Positions 18,462 through 27,830 of a stretch of 64,000 nucleotides of DNA are shown here, piece after piece (positions within the stretch are counted from its first letter, which is position 1; every line of letters starts with the position of its first letter). Both the position numbers and the translations under genes were made by a program. Below the pieces are notes generated by a model that saw only the letters and a program-made list of their open reading frames with translations, was not told where the DNA came from and searched no databases. Origin of the DNA: Burkholderia sp. GAS332 (GTDB lineage Bacteria > Pseudomonadota > Gammaproteobacteria > Burkholderiales > Burkholderiaceae). The stretch spans positions 2,356,001-2,420,000 of the forward strand of contig FSRV01000002.1 in the NCBI GenBank assembly GCA_900142905.1, written 5' to 3'.

Positions 18462-18596
18462 ATGATGCGACTCATCGTTCTGTTTATGATCGCCGGTACC
18501 GCGCTTCTCGCGGGCTGCAACACTGTTGCGGGCGCGGGCCAGGACATATCGAAAGGCGGTCAGGCCATTCACAACTCCGCCGAGGACGCCAAATAA
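18462..18596 (+). CDS. Entericidin-family small lipoprotein
   Basis: A 44-residue lipoprotein: hydrophobic leader MMRLIVLFMIAGTALLAGC with the lipobox cysteine at residue 19, then NTVAGAGQDISKGGQAI, typical of entericidin A/B. AGGAGG lies 6-7 bases before the ATG at 18462, a textbook ribosome site; the frame extends to 18378 but without one. Entericidins are stress-induced envelope lipoproteins in enterobacteria, often carrying a toxin/antidote label. It converges with the phosphoglucomutase gene. Confidence 0.9.
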   Translation: MMRLIVLFMIAGTALLAGCNTVAGAGQDISKGGQAIHNSAEDAK

Positions 18597-18641
18597 ACGG
18601 CGCAAGTTATCGATGTTGTGGATGTTCAAGGCAGCCGATCT

Positions 18642-20315
18642 TTACGGCTCTTCGCAATCATAGGCGAGCGCCTGTTCGTCAAGCGTGCCATCCACCATCG
18701 CCTGGGCTTCCTCAACGATACGGGTCAGGTGATCTTCACCCAGGAAGCTCTCCGCATAGATCTTGTAGATATCTTCGGTGCCTGACGGACGTGCCGCAAA
18801 CCAACCGCTCTTCGTCGTCACCTTGATGCCGCCGATGGCGGCGTGATTGCCTGGCGCACGGTCGAGCACCTGCAAGATCTGTTCGCCGGCCAGTTCGGTG
18901 TGGGGAAACTGCGTCGGCGAGAGCCGCCCCAACACCGCGCGCTGCTGCGCCGTTGCTACGGCTTGTACGCGACGTTCAACCGGCTCGCCCATTCTCTGGG
19001 TCAGATCCCGGTAGATTTCAGCGGGATCGCGGCCAATGCGCGTCGTGATCTCGGCCGCCAGCAAGGCCGGTACGATCCCATCCTTGTCGGTCGTCCACGC
19101 CGTGCCGTCAAGCCGCAAACAACTGGCGCCCGCGCTCTCCTCCCCGCCGAAGCCGAGCGAGCCGTCGAGCAAGCCGTCGACAAACCATTTGAATCCGACC
19201 GGCACTTCGTAAACCGTACGACCCAGCCTTTCGCTCACGCGATCGATCATCTGGCTGCTGACAACGGTTTTGCCCACCGCCGCATGGGCGCGCCACAGGG
19301 GGCGATGAGAATACAGATAATCGACGAGGACCGTGAGATAGTGATTCGGTGGCATCAGCCCGGCGTGCCGCGTGACGATGCCATGGCGATCGTGATCGGT
19401 GTCGCACGCAAAGGCCACATCGAAGCGATCCCGCTGGTCGATCAGCGTTTGCATCGCATACGGCGACGACGGATCCATACGAATCCGCCCATCCCAGTCG
19501 ACGCTCATGAAGCGGAAAGTGGGATCGACGTCGTCGTTGATCACGCGCAGATTCAGGCCATAGCGATCGGCAATCGGGCCCCAGTAGTGCACACCCGCGC
19601 CACCAAGCGGGTCGACGCCCAGCAGGATCGGCGCGCCGCGCACCACATCCATATCGATGACGCTGGCGAGATCGCCAACGTAGGCGTTGAGGAAGTCATG
19701 CCGGTGCGTCGTCGTGGCGCGCAGCGCCTTCGATAAACACTGTCGTAGCACGCCATCCAGCTTGCTTTCGAGCAATCCGTTCGCTACCGCTTCGATCCAG
19801 CCGGTCACGATCTCGTCAGCCGGGCCGCCACTCGGCGGGTTGTATTTGAAACCGCCGCTTTCCGGTGGATTGTGCGACGGCGTCACCACGATGCCGTCCG
19901 CCAGTCCCGTAGTCCGGCCGCGATTGTACGCGACAATAGCGTGCGACACCGCCGGCGTGGGCGTGTATTCGCCGTTTTGCGCAATCATGATCTCAACGCC
20001 GTTGGCGGCCAGCACCTCGAGCGCACTCGCGTAAGCGGGTTCAGACAGTGCATGCGTGTCGACGCCGATAAACAGCGGGCCGTCGATACCCTCCTGCCGC
20101 CGATAGCGGCAGATCGCCTGCGTGATGGCGAGCACATGCCACTCATTGAAGCTGCGCGCGAAAGCCGAGCCGCGATGCCCGGAGGTGCCGAACGCGACCC
20201 GCTGCGCCGGTATCGCCGGATCGGGCCTTTCGGTGTAATACGACGTGATCAGCCGGGGGATGTTGACCAGAATCTCATGAGGTGCCGGTTTGCCGGCGAG
20301 AGGATTGATGTTCAC
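18642..20315 (-). CDS. pgm: Phosphoglucomutase (alpha-D-glucose-1-phosphate/glucose-6-phosphate)
   Basis: A 557-residue member of the alpha-D-phosphohexomutase family that interconverts glucose-1- and glucose-6-phosphate. The motifs are complete: catalytic serine loop TPSHNPPESGG, metal-binding DTDHDRHG, sugar-binding GFGGEESAG and phosphate-binding RPSGTEDIYKIYAES near the C-terminus. The frame reaches 20405, but the GTG at 20315 is chosen: it gives the family's N-terminus (NINPLAGKPAP) and has AAAGGAT upstream. Its product feeds UDP-glucose, glycogen and trehalose synthesis, so it may also supply precursor to the cellulose operon. It stands alone and converges with the entericidin gene. Confidence 0.95.
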   Translation of the reverse strand: MNINPLAGKPAPHEILVNIPRLITSYYTERPDPAIPAQRVAFGTSGHRGSAFARSFNEWHVLAITQAICRYRRQEGIDGPLFIGVDTHALSEPAYASALEVLAANGVEIMIAQNGEYTPTPAVSHAIVAYNRGRTTGLADGIVVTPSHNPPESGGFKYNPPSGGPADEIVTGWIEAVANGLLESKLDGVLRQCLSKALRATTTHRHDFLNAYVGDLASVIDMDVVRGAPILLGVDPLGGAGVHYWGPIADRYGLNLRVINDDVDPTFRFMSVDWDGRIRMDPSSPYAMQTLIDQRDRFDVAFACDTDHDRHGIVTRHAGLMPPNHYLTVLVDYLYSHRPLWRAHAAVGKTVVSSQMIDRVSERLGRTVYEVPVGFKWFVDGLLDGSLGFGGEESAGASCLRLDGTAWTTDKDGIVPALLAAEITTRIGRDPAEIYRDLTQRMGEPVERRVQAVATAQQRAVLGRLSPTQFPHTELAGEQILQVLDRAPGNHAAIGGIKVTTKSGWFAARPSGTEDIYKIYAESFLGEDHLTRIVEEAQAMVDGTLDEQALAYDCEEP

Positions 20316-20640
20316 CGCGATATCCTTTGATAGTCGAGACTCATGATGGCGACACCCGGGTTCGCCTGCATCTATCTTTCTGAGTACGACTTTCTCTCCT
20401 GCCACAGGCAGATGTCTGTACGGTATCGGGCAATGATCTCCAGTTAAGCCGAAAGGATGAGCAACGACGACCGGCGAGTATCAATCCGGCTCGACCTCAA
20501 CGCCCCGCCGGAATTGTGCATCCAGGACGGTAAGGCATCCTTTTTGCTCAACGCTACGTACTGTCGCTAGAACGATATGCAGGCTGGCGATCAGCCCGCC
20601 ACGCGAGGGCGGCGGCCCGGTCAACCTGTAGGGAGGCGCT

Positions 20641-21669
20641 ATGCAAGGAAGTAATAACAACGTACGTGCTGCAATTATTGCCATACTGGTTTCGTTGTTG
20701 ACGGCATGCGGCGGAGGTGGCGGCGGCTCGAGCAGCGGCAGCGGCAGTGGCGCGACGCCCCCGGCGGGCGGCGTCAATCTGCAAGTTGTCTCGTTCGGCG
20801 ACAGCCTGTCGGATGTCGGAACCTATGCGCCGATCGCGAGCGCGGTGGGCGGTGGGCGTTTCACGACCAACCCTGGGCAGGTGTGGACTCAGGATGTCGC
20901 TCAGTACTACGGCAGCCCCCTAAGCGCGGCGTTTACGATCGACATCACGCATAAATTGACCGCGCAAAACGGCCTCGGCTATGCGGAGGGCGGCGCAACC
21001 GTGGCGACGCCGGCAAACTTGAACAACTTTCTTGTCGACGTGATCGGCAATATCGAAATGCCCGTCAACCAGCAGGTGTCCAGCTATCTGTCGGCTCACG
21101 GAAGCTTCAATTCCGGTCAACTGGTGCTGGTCTGGGCCGGCGCGAACGATGTGCTTCGCGCCGGGGCACTGCCAGCCGCGGCACCCACCGTGCAGACTGC
21201 CGCCACCACGCTGGCTCAAATTGTCGGACAGATCGTCCAGAACGGCGCCACGCATGTCGTCGTGGTCAATGTCCCGAATGTCGGACTATCGCCCACGGGC
21301 CTCGCTGCCTCCGACGGCGGGGCGAACCTGACCCAGTTATCGCAAATGTTCAACACTAGCCTGAACGCTGCATTACAGGCCGACGGCCTGCAAGGCAAGG
21401 TCATCCAGATCGATTCGTACAGCTGGGTGGACCAGATCATCGCGAACTTTCAGGCCAATGGCTTTACCGTGTCGAACACCGCTCAGGCCTGCAACCCTGC
21501 GACAACGCCCGATAACACGTCATTGCTGTGTTCGCCGGCGACCTACATAACAGCCAATGCGGATCAGACGTACATGTTCGCCGACGACCTTCATCCGACG
21601 ACGCATCTGCATACCCTGTTCGCCCAGTACGTGGAGCAGCAGATCGCCGGCAGCGGTCTTGGTCACTGA
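20641..21669 (+). CDS. SGNH/GDSL-family hydrolase lipoprotein
   Basis: A 342-residue esterase-type protein. Residues 1-23 form a lipoprotein leader (lipobox LLTAC), followed by a Gly/Ser-rich tether (CGGGGGGSSSGSGSG) and the SGNH domain. Block I is SFGDSLSDVGTY with nucleophile Ser55; WAGANDVL is block III with the catalytic-site Asn; FADDLHPTTHLH near the C-terminus supplies Asp and His. It probably hydrolyses acyl or aryl esters at the cell surface. GGGAGG lies 5-6 bases before the ATG. It converges on the peroxidase gene, with a 7-bp-stem hairpin between the stops. Confidence 0.92.
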   Translation: MQGSNNNVRAAIIAILVSLLTACGGGGGGSSSGSGSGATPPAGGVNLQVVSFGDSLSDVGTYAPIASAVGGGRFTTNPGQVWTQDVAQYYGSPLSAAFTIDITHKLTAQNGLGYAEGGATVATPANLNNFLVDVIGNIEMPVNQQVSSYLSAHGSFNSGQLVLVWAGANDVLRAGALPAAAPTVQTAATTLAQIVGQIVQNGATHVVVVNVPNVGLSPTGLAASDGGANLTQLSQMFNTSLNAALQADGLQGKVIQIDSYSWVDQIIANFQANGFTVSNTAQACNPATTPDNTSLLCSPATYITANADQTYMFADDLHPTTHLHTLFAQYVEQQIAGSGLGH

Positions 21670-21677
21670 GCCTTGGG

Positions 21678-21710
21678 CCGTCGCCGTTAAATTTTCACCA
21701 GGCGCGACGG
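21678..21710. terminator. Possible terminator between convergent genes
   Basis: CCGTCGC (21678-21684) and GCGACGG (21704-21710) can pair around a 19-base loop between two facing stop codons. There is no strong T-run on either strand, so it is a weak candidate. Confidence 0.3.
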
Positions 21711-21717
21711 TAAACCG

Positions 21718-22938
21718 CTATCGCTTGTACCCATCGTTCAGCGTGGCGAGGAAAGCGGCGACGTCGTCGATATCCCGCTCTGACCACACGGGGCGCTCGC
21801 CGGCTTTGCGCGTGAGCGGCTCGTCGGTGGTATCGACGTTCACGCGCAGCGCGACCGGCAAGTCGTTGAACTTGTCGACCTTGCCGTGGGCGTCTTTCGG
21901 ATACCACTTGCCCGGATTCGTATCGCGTTGGACGTAGAAGCGCAGCGCGTCCTTCAGCGTATGGAAGCGGCCATTGTGGAAAAACACCTGCCGCGTTGCC
22001 GTGTTACGCAGCGACACCGACTTGAAGAGTCCGCAGTTGCTTTTGTCGCTTGACTGATCGGTGCGCAGCGGACCGCACAAGCCCATATCGAAGTACTTCG
22101 GGTCCGCGTTCGCACGCAGCTCAGGATTGCGCGGCACACCGAGTGCCTGGAAGTTGAAGTCGGTGAAAAGCGGATGAGAGCCGTCGACACCCGATTGATC
22201 GATGTGGCAGGAGGCGCAATTGCCGCCCGCCGGATCGTCGAACAGCTTTTTGCCTCTCAACTCCTGTGCCGTTAGTTGCAATTTTCCATCGAGGTAGTAA
22301 TCGAACTTGCTGGTGTACGGATGAAAGCTCGGGTCTTCGAGTTCGAAGCGCTCGATGGCGTACATCGCCTGCGCGAACGCCTTGGTGGGGTCGGCGAAGA
22401 TGTTTTGACCGAACACTTCCTTGAAGCGCGTGGCATACGGTGCCTGCTGCAGTTTCGCGAGCACCGCCGCCGGATCCTTGTTGGCCATCTCGTCCGGATT
22501 GAACAGCGGGAAACTCGCCTGATCGTGCAGACGGTTGAAGCGCCCGTCCCAGCCGAAGCCGCCGACCGGCGCGTTGTCGCTATCCTCGATTCGTTCCGAG
22601 AGACTCGCAGCCTGAGCGTGAGTCCAGACCGGCGTGCGGTTCAACACGTAGCGCAGGCTTGGCACGGCGCGCGTGCCTTGCGAGTGCATGTCCGGACCAC
22701 CCAGCTGCGCAGCCAGACCATTGGGCGGCCCGTACGCGTGCGACGGGCTATGACAGCTCGCGCACGACATCTTGCCTGAGGCCGACAACGACGCATCGAA
22801 GAACATCAGCTTGCCGAGTGCCGCGGCATCGCTGTAGACGGGTTTCGCGTCGGCTTGCCCCGCACCGGCTGACATCGGCAGCAGTACAGCGCCCGCCAGT
22901 ACAGCGAGCGCCGCGAATCGCATTGCGGAAACCATCAT
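21718..22938 (-). CDS. Di-haem cytochrome c peroxidase / MauG-family protein
   Basis: A 406-residue periplasmic protein with signal peptide and two c-type haem motifs, CASCH (59-63) and CASCH (about 255), as in bacterial cytochrome c peroxidases that reduce hydrogen peroxide with electrons from small cytochromes, and in MauG-like enzymes. Sequence around FWDGRFNRLHDQ-like and FHNGRFHTLKDALRFY fits the family. The ATG at 22938 starts 4 bases after the stop of the phosphoesterase gene, so translation is probably coupled; ATGs at 22935 and 22923 are alternatives. Pairing with a phosphoesterase hints that the two act on a shared process, but which is unknown. Confidence 0.9.
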   Translation of the reverse strand: MMVSAMRFAALAVLAGAVLLPMSAGAGQADAKPVYSDAAALGKLMFFDASLSASGKMSCASCHSPSHAYGPPNGLAAQLGGPDMHSQGTRAVPSLRYVLNRTPVWTHAQAASLSERIEDSDNAPVGGFGWDGRFNRLHDQASFPLFNPDEMANKDPAAVLAKLQQAPYATRFKEVFGQNIFADPTKAFAQAMYAIERFELEDPSFHPYTSKFDYYLDGKLQLTAQELRGKKLFDDPAGGNCASCHIDQSGVDGSHPLFTDFNFQALGVPRNPELRANADPKYFDMGLCGPLRTDQSSDKSNCGLFKSVSLRNTATRQVFFHNGRFHTLKDALRFYVQRDTNPGKWYPKDAHGKVDKFNDLPVALRVNVDTTDEPLTRKAGERPVWSERDIDDVAAFLATLNDGYKR

Positions 22939-22942
22939 CGGC

Positions 22943-24178
22943 TTAGAGGTTCGTAAAGATGTCGTTGCCGAACCCGACCAGGCCGGCCTGCCCCGCATAG
23001 CCCAGATGACCCAGCTGGAAGATGTCTTCAACGCTCTTGAGCATCGAGTAGTGGTTGTACTGCACCGTCGACACCGTGCCCGGCTTGATGAACTTCGAGA
23101 TCATGACCGCACCGGTCTGGTCGCCGCCGAAGCTCTGCTTGGTCAGGTTGATCGTCGCGCCCTTGTACGACAGCGACGAAGTCTCCGGGAACGCCGGCAG
23201 GTTCGGACCCGGCTGCTGGCTGCAGCAGGTTGTCCCCGCGAAAGTCAGTTGCGTTTGGCCCGCCGAAGGCTGCGTCACTGACGCGTAACTGCTTTCGTCG
23301 AAGTTGATGATCAACAGACCGTCCTGCTGGAAAGCCGGCGAGGCGGTGATAATCGGCACCCACTTCTGCAGGAATGCGTTCGCGCTCGTCAGGCCGCCGG
23401 GCTGCCCGTTCACGCACGGCGAATCGTGGCCGTCGTCGCACAGGTCGGGCGTGATCAGGTTGAAGTTGGCGGTGGTCGAGATCGACTGCAGGTCAGTGGT
23501 GAGCTTGTTCAGGTTCACGACGTTCTGGCCGCAATCAGGCGAATCGATGATCGAGTGAAAGTACATGAACGGGTTGTGACGCGTCGCGTACTGGTCGCCC
23601 AGCGGCACCGCCGCGCTCGGCGCTTCTCCAACTTGCGTGAGATCGGTTGTGTTGAGCGTCGGATGACCACAGGTGGCGGCTTCGCGCGTGGGGTCATTGC
23701 CCATGTCGTCTTCATAGCCCTTCCATGTCAAGCCCGCCGCCGTCAGCTGGTCCGGCAACGTCTTGATGCTGGCCGGATACACGCAGCCTGAGCCGATCGC
23801 CTGACCGTCCGGCGTCATGCCCGTGAGCGTGAAATCCTGGTAAATCGGGCAATCGTTATCCGTTTCCGGCGTCGGCGCCTGACCGCTGATCATCGAGATG
23901 TAGTTGTCGAGGCTCACGTGGCCCGTGCCGTAGTACTGCTGCACCAGCGCTCCCTGCGAAGCCAGCGTCTGCGACAGGTACGGCGCCTTGCTGTTCGCGC
24001 CGAAGGTGGTCGCATAGTTTTCGTTTTCGAGCGTGATGACGAAGACGTGCTTGATCTGCTGCTGCCCGGTCTGAGTGAGCGACGAGGACGACGACGAGCC
24101 GCACGCGGCGACGATAACGCCAATCAAGGCAGCAGAAACGGCAGCGAAAAGTGTGCGCATCCAGGTGCGTTTTGACAT
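22943..24178 (-). CDS. Phosphoesterase-family lipoprotein (phospholipase C / acid phosphatase AcpA type)
   Basis: A 411-residue member of the alkaline-phosphatase superfamily phosphoesterases (PF04185). It has a lipoprotein leader (lipobox VAAC, Cys26) and a Ser-rich tether, then the active-site strand HVFVITLENENYATTFG (Glu/Asn metal ligands), the conserved GHVSLDNYISMISGQAP, and the C-terminal metal site IINFDESSY. The ATG at 24178 has AAGGGAAGGGA before it; the frame extends to 24232. Family members hydrolyse phosphate monoesters or phospholipids in the periplasm. It leads a two-gene operon with the di-haem peroxidase. Confidence 0.9.
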   Translation of the reverse strand: MSKRTWMRTLFAAVSAALIGVIVAACGSSSSSSLTQTGQQQIKHVFVITLENENYATTFGANSKAPYLSQTLASQGALVQQYYGTGHVSLDNYISMISGQAPTPETDNDCPIYQDFTLTGMTPDGQAIGSGCVYPASIKTLPDQLTAAGLTWKGYEDDMGNDPTREAATCGHPTLNTTDLTQVGEAPSAAVPLGDQYATRHNPFMYFHSIIDSPDCGQNVVNLNKLTTDLQSISTTANFNLITPDLCDDGHDSPCVNGQPGGLTSANAFLQKWVPIITASPAFQQDGLLIINFDESSYASVTQPSAGQTQLTFAGTTCCSQQPGPNLPAFPETSSLSYKGATINLTKQSFGGDQTGAVMISKFIKPGTVSTVQYNHYSMLKSVEDIFQLGHLGYAGQAGLVGFGNDIFTNL

Positions 24179-24301
24179 TCCCTTCCCTTTTATTTGTGTT
24201 TTCCCGATCCGATTGAATCGATATATATCCAAATTACTTTGTATACCGAACTAAATCAGATTGAATCGATGGACCTGCAACTACCCGTGCGAGCTTTCGG
24301 C

Positions 24302-24343
24302 AAAAAAAACCGGCATGTTCCGTGACCGGGACCGCCGTTTTTG
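24302..24343 (-). terminator. Probable rho-independent terminator of the aldehyde dehydrogenase transcript
   Basis: On the minus strand, AAAAACGGC and GCCGGTTTTTTTT pair (one bulged base) around a loop of about 19 bases and end in eight Ts. It lies about 240 bases beyond the aldehyde dehydrogenase stop and before the phosphoesterase promoter region. Confidence 0.45.
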
Positions 24344-24450
24344 GTGCATGGCGAGGCTAACACGGCAGGTTTAGCTGTATGTAGTCCATCTCGACTAGGG
24401 AGAAACGACGACTACCGGGGGGAGGAGCGTTTCAGGTAATCAGATACTGC

Positions 24451-24510
24451 TCGACGAGCCGCACCACGCGGCAAAAACGGTGCAGAACCAGATCACGCGC
24501 AATTGATCTT
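24451..24510 (+). pseudogene. Short remnant of a GntR-family regulator gene
   Basis: About 57 bases here match, at roughly 50 positions, bases 32831-32887 inside the intact GntR gene at 32695, in the part coding for the recognition helix (SRTTLQKTVQNLITRGLI). The remnant has lost one base in an A-run (5 As instead of 6) and reaches a TGA soon after, so it cannot code for the domain. The flanks do not align. It may be the scar of a lost duplicate or a small gene-conversion patch. Confidence 0.6.
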
Positions 24511-24584
24511 CGAGCGCTCGCAGTCCAGATGCCGCAGGTGTGTTGACAGCATCGCCCAGCCTCCTCAACACACCTCAAGGCGCC

Positions 24585-26024
24585 TCAGGAGACGTCAGCC
24601 GTCGCACCCTGAATCGATTTCACCTCACAGAACTCCGCGAGGCCGAAGCGGCCCAGTTCCCGCCCATTGCCCGATTGGCCATAGCCGCCGAACGGCGCAT
24701 AGGGATTGAATGCAGCACCGTTAATGTCCACCTGCCCGGTGCGCAGTCGGCGAGCGAGTGCCGTCGCTGTACCCGTATCGCGCGACCAGATTCCGCCACC
24801 CAGACCGTAAGGCACATCATTCGCGATTCGTACTGCGTCGTCCACGTCGTCATACTGCAGGACAGACAAAACCGGTCCAAAGATTTCTTCGCGTGCGATC
24901 GTCATTTCAGTGGTCACGTTGCCGAATACGGTCGGGCGCACGAAGTAACCCGCTTCAAATCCCTCGACGGGATCCGCTCCGCCCGCGAGCAGCACGGCAC
25001 CTTCGGCGATGCCCCGGTTGATATAGTCGATCACGCGTGCGTGTTGTCGTGCGTTGGCCAGCGGCCCGATCTGTACTTGTTCGTCACGCGGGTCGCCAAC
25101 AATCATGGCTCTCGCGGCGTCCGCAACGTATGCCGAAACGGCGCCATAGAGACTGCGTGGCACAAGCAGGCGGCTGTGCGCGCTGCACGTCTGTCCGGCA
25201 TTGACGAACGCCGCGCGCAGCGCACCGGGAATCGCTTGCGAAAGATCTGCGTCGGCAAGCAGGATTGCGGCCGATTTACCACCCAGCTCGAGAGTCGTGC
25301 GCTTGACTGTCGCCGCAGCAACCTCACCGACCCGGCGGCCCGCCACGGTCGACCCAGTGAACGAGATCATGTCAACATCCGGATGGCTCGCGAGCACCTC
25401 GCCGACCACAGGTCCTGTTCCGTTGACGAGATTGAATACGCCCGGCGGCAATCCAGCTTCGTGGATGATCTCAGCGAACATGGCAGCGCACGCCGGCGCC
25501 TCTTCAGACGGCTTCAGGATCACCGTGCAGCCGGCTGCGAGCGCGTACGCGACCTTCGCCGCGATCTGATGCAACGGATAGTTCCATGGTGTGATGCACG
25601 CGACGACTCCGATTGGCTCTTGGACGACCTGCGAATGACCAATCTGTTCAACAGCGTCGCACTGCTGCGCCAACTGCGCGGCGATCGCGAACGTGGCGAT
25701 GGGCAACCCCACCTGCGCGCGCCGCGAAAAGGCAATCGGCGTGCCGACCTCCCGCGTAATAGCCTGAGCCAGTTCTTCCCCTCGCGCTTCAAGGCCGGCC
25801 CTGATGGCAAGCAGATAGCGTGTCCGCTCCGCAGAAGATGTTTGCGACCAGCTGTCGAATGCGTCGCGTGCCGCGGCGACGGCATGAGCAGCGTCCTCAG
25901 CCGTGCCGAGCGACACGGTCGCGACCGGCGTGCCATCGACCGGGTTGTACAGCTGGTGTGCTTCGCCGTCGGCGCGCTGATACCACGTGCCATTGATATA
26001 GGAACAGTTATAGCGATGAGACAT
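24585..26024 (-). CDS. NAD(P)-dependent aldehyde dehydrogenase
   Basis: A 479-residue enzyme of the ALDH superfamily that oxidises an aldehyde to its acid. The catalytic Cys280 is in NAGQTCSAHSRL and the general base Glu246 in TLELGGKSA; TPWNYPL and GSTVAGRRVGE mark the cofactor site, and EEIFGPVLSV the C-terminal signature. The ATG at 26024 has AGGAG 5 bases before it; a GTG two codons upstream does not. It lies 104 bases after the GMC oxidoreductase gene on the same strand. The pair would turn an alcohol into an acid in two steps; the substrate is not evident. Confidence 0.93.
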   Translation of the reverse strand: MSHRYNCSYINGTWYQRADGEAHQLYNPVDGTPVATVSLGTAEDAAHAVAAARDAFDSWSQTSSAERTRYLLAIRAGLEARGEELAQAITREVGTPIAFSRRAQVGLPIATFAIAAQLAQQCDAVEQIGHSQVVQEPIGVVACITPWNYPLHQIAAKVAYALAAGCTVILKPSEEAPACAAMFAEIIHEAGLPPGVFNLVNGTGPVVGEVLASHPDVDMISFTGSTVAGRRVGEVAAATVKRTTLELGGKSAAILLADADLSQAIPGALRAAFVNAGQTCSAHSRLLVPRSLYGAVSAYVADAARAMIVGDPRDEQVQIGPLANARQHARVIDYINRGIAEGAVLLAGGADPVEGFEAGYFVRPTVFGNVTTEMTIAREEIFGPVLSVLQYDDVDDAVRIANDVPYGLGGGIWSRDTGTATALARRLRTGQVDINGAAFNPYAPFGGYGQSGNGRELGRFGLAEFCEVKSIQGATADVS

Positions 26025-26134
26025 AGACACTCCTGAACTGCCTGGTTGAATCGGTGTTTAGCGGGAAGCGAACGCAGGTATGCGCCGTGCGGGTCGGTCG
26101 AAGGCATCGTGAGCCGGTTTTGGGCAACAACGGC

Positions 26135-27751
26135 TCAGGCAATGTTGCCTTTAAGAATGAGGTCGGCCGCCTTCTCGGCGATCATGATGGTTGGGGCATT
26201 CGTGTTGCCGCCGACAAGCGTCGGCATCACCGACGCATCCACCACGCGCAGGCCTGTGAGACCCCGCACACGCAGTTGGTCATCCACTACGGCGAGACGG
26301 TCCGAACCCATACGGCAGGTTCCGACCGGGTGATAGATGGTGTCGGCACGGCTTCTGATCTGACGCTCCAATGCGTCTTCACTACTCTGTGGTGGATGCA
26401 TGTCGCGCAACCGGTAGCGTGCGAATGCAGGTTGCTGCATGATTTTCTGCGTGATGCGATAGCCATTGATCAGCGTTCGCATGTCCTCCGGTTCCGCAAG
26501 GAAGTTGGGATGGATGACGGGGGCGAGTTGCGGATCGGCACCGCTCAGGGTGACCTGCCCCACCGACTTCGGCCGCAACACGCACACGTGGCAACTCATG
26601 CCATAGCGCCCCGGGTAGCGGCGTCGGCCATGGTCTTCCGCGAAACCGACGAGGAAGTGAAACTGCACGTCTGGCCGCTCGAGGTCACCGCGTGTGCGGG
26701 CGAACCCACCCGCCTCCGCGAAATTGGTCGTAAGCGGCCCGCGGCCATCGCGGCGCCATGCGCGGATCATGCCAGGCAGGCGCATCGCCTGTTTGAGCGT
26801 GATGCCGAACACGGAATCGTCGTGCGTCTGATAGAGCGCGATGTAGTCGACGTGGTCCAGCAAATTGCGACCCACGCCTGCGAGGTGATGACGCACCGCA
26901 ATGCCATGGCGCTGCAATTCGTCCGCGGGACCGACGCCTGACAGCATCAGGAGTTGCGGTGTCTGAAATGCGCCTGCGCACAAGATTACCTCGCGGCGTG
27001 CGTGGATCGTGAAATCCCCGCCAGCGCCGCGGCAACGCGCACCTTTCGCAAGCGGTCCGTCGAACAGCACCTGCAGAACCTGCGTATCGGTGAATACCTT
27101 CAGGTTGCTCCGCGCCATGGCCGGATGCAGATAGGCACGGGCAGTCCCATGCCGCACGCCATCACGCTGCGTTACCTGATAAAGACCGAAGCCATCTTGT
27201 GACGCACCATTGAAATCGTCATTGCGGGCATAGCCCGCTTCCTGCGCGGCGGTCACGAACGCGTGTGCCGCCGGATTCGGATCACGCAACGCGGCGACAT
27301 TCAGCGGCCCCCCTGTGCCGTGCCACGCGTTCTTCCCCAACTCGTAATTCTCAGCGCGGCGAAAGTACGGCAGCACGTCGTCGTAACCCCAACCACGATT
27401 GCCGAGCGCAGCCCAATCGTCGTAATCGGAAGGATGTCCACGCGTGTAGATCATCGCGTTGATGAGGCTGGATCCCCCCAGGCCCCGGCCACGCGGCTGA
27501 TAACCGCGGCGACCGAGTAGTCCCGTTTGCGGGACGGTTTCGAACGCCCAGTTGTGCTTGCCGCGCCTGGGTACAACGGCGGCCACCCCGGCTGGACAGC
27601 GCACCAGGACACTGTCATCAGACGGTCCGCATTCGATCAAACATACGGACACGCCTGGACGCTCGGAGAGGCGCGCGGCCAGCACGCTGCCAGCCGAGCC
27701 CGCGCCGACGATCACATAGTCGAAGCCGGCAACAATGTTGTCTTCTTTCAT
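26135..27751 (-). CDS. GMC-family FAD-dependent alcohol oxidoreductase
   Basis: A 538-residue flavoprotein of the glucose-methanol-choline family. Residues 11-38 form the FAD-binding Rossmann fold (DYVIVGAGSAGSVLAARLSE); GMC signature 1 is GRGLGGSSLINAMIYTRG and signature 2 GAFQTPQLLMLSGVG. The active-site His and Asn lie in YHPVGTCRMG and LVGGNTNAPTIM near the C-terminus. It oxidises a primary alcohol or similar to an aldehyde, which the adjacent aldehyde dehydrogenase could take further. AAGAGGAGAC precedes the ATG. It probably starts an operon regulated by the TetR gene just upstream. Confidence 0.94.
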   Translation of the reverse strand: MKEDNIVAGFDYVIVGAGSAGSVLAARLSERPGVSVCLIECGPSDDSVLVRCPAGVAAVVPRRGKHNWAFETVPQTGLLGRRGYQPRGRGLGGSSLINAMIYTRGHPSDYDDWAALGNRGWGYDDVLPYFRRAENYELGKNAWHGTGGPLNVAALRDPNPAAHAFVTAAQEAGYARNDDFNGASQDGFGLYQVTQRDGVRHGTARAYLHPAMARSNLKVFTDTQVLQVLFDGPLAKGARCRGAGGDFTIHARREVILCAGAFQTPQLLMLSGVGPADELQRHGIAVRHHLAGVGRNLLDHVDYIALYQTHDDSVFGITLKQAMRLPGMIRAWRRDGRGPLTTNFAEAGGFARTRGDLERPDVQFHFLVGFAEDHGRRRYPGRYGMSCHVCVLRPKSVGQVTLSGADPQLAPVIHPNFLAEPEDMRTLINGYRITQKIMQQPAFARYRLRDMHPPQSSEDALERQIRSRADTIYHPVGTCRMGSDRLAVVDDQLRVRGLTGLRVVDASVMPTLVGGNTNAPTIMIAEKAADLILKGNIA

Positions 27752-27830
27752 GTCTCCTCTTACCTCGCAACGGTCGTACCTGATTTCCTTTAAACGGAAT
27801 CGGAACTTCTATTCCGTTTGCGGATAAAAA

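Noticed and set aside
24540..26036. 498-codon frame antisense to the aldehyde dehydrogenase
   Set aside because: The dehydrogenase on the other strand has all catalytic motifs; this frame has none.
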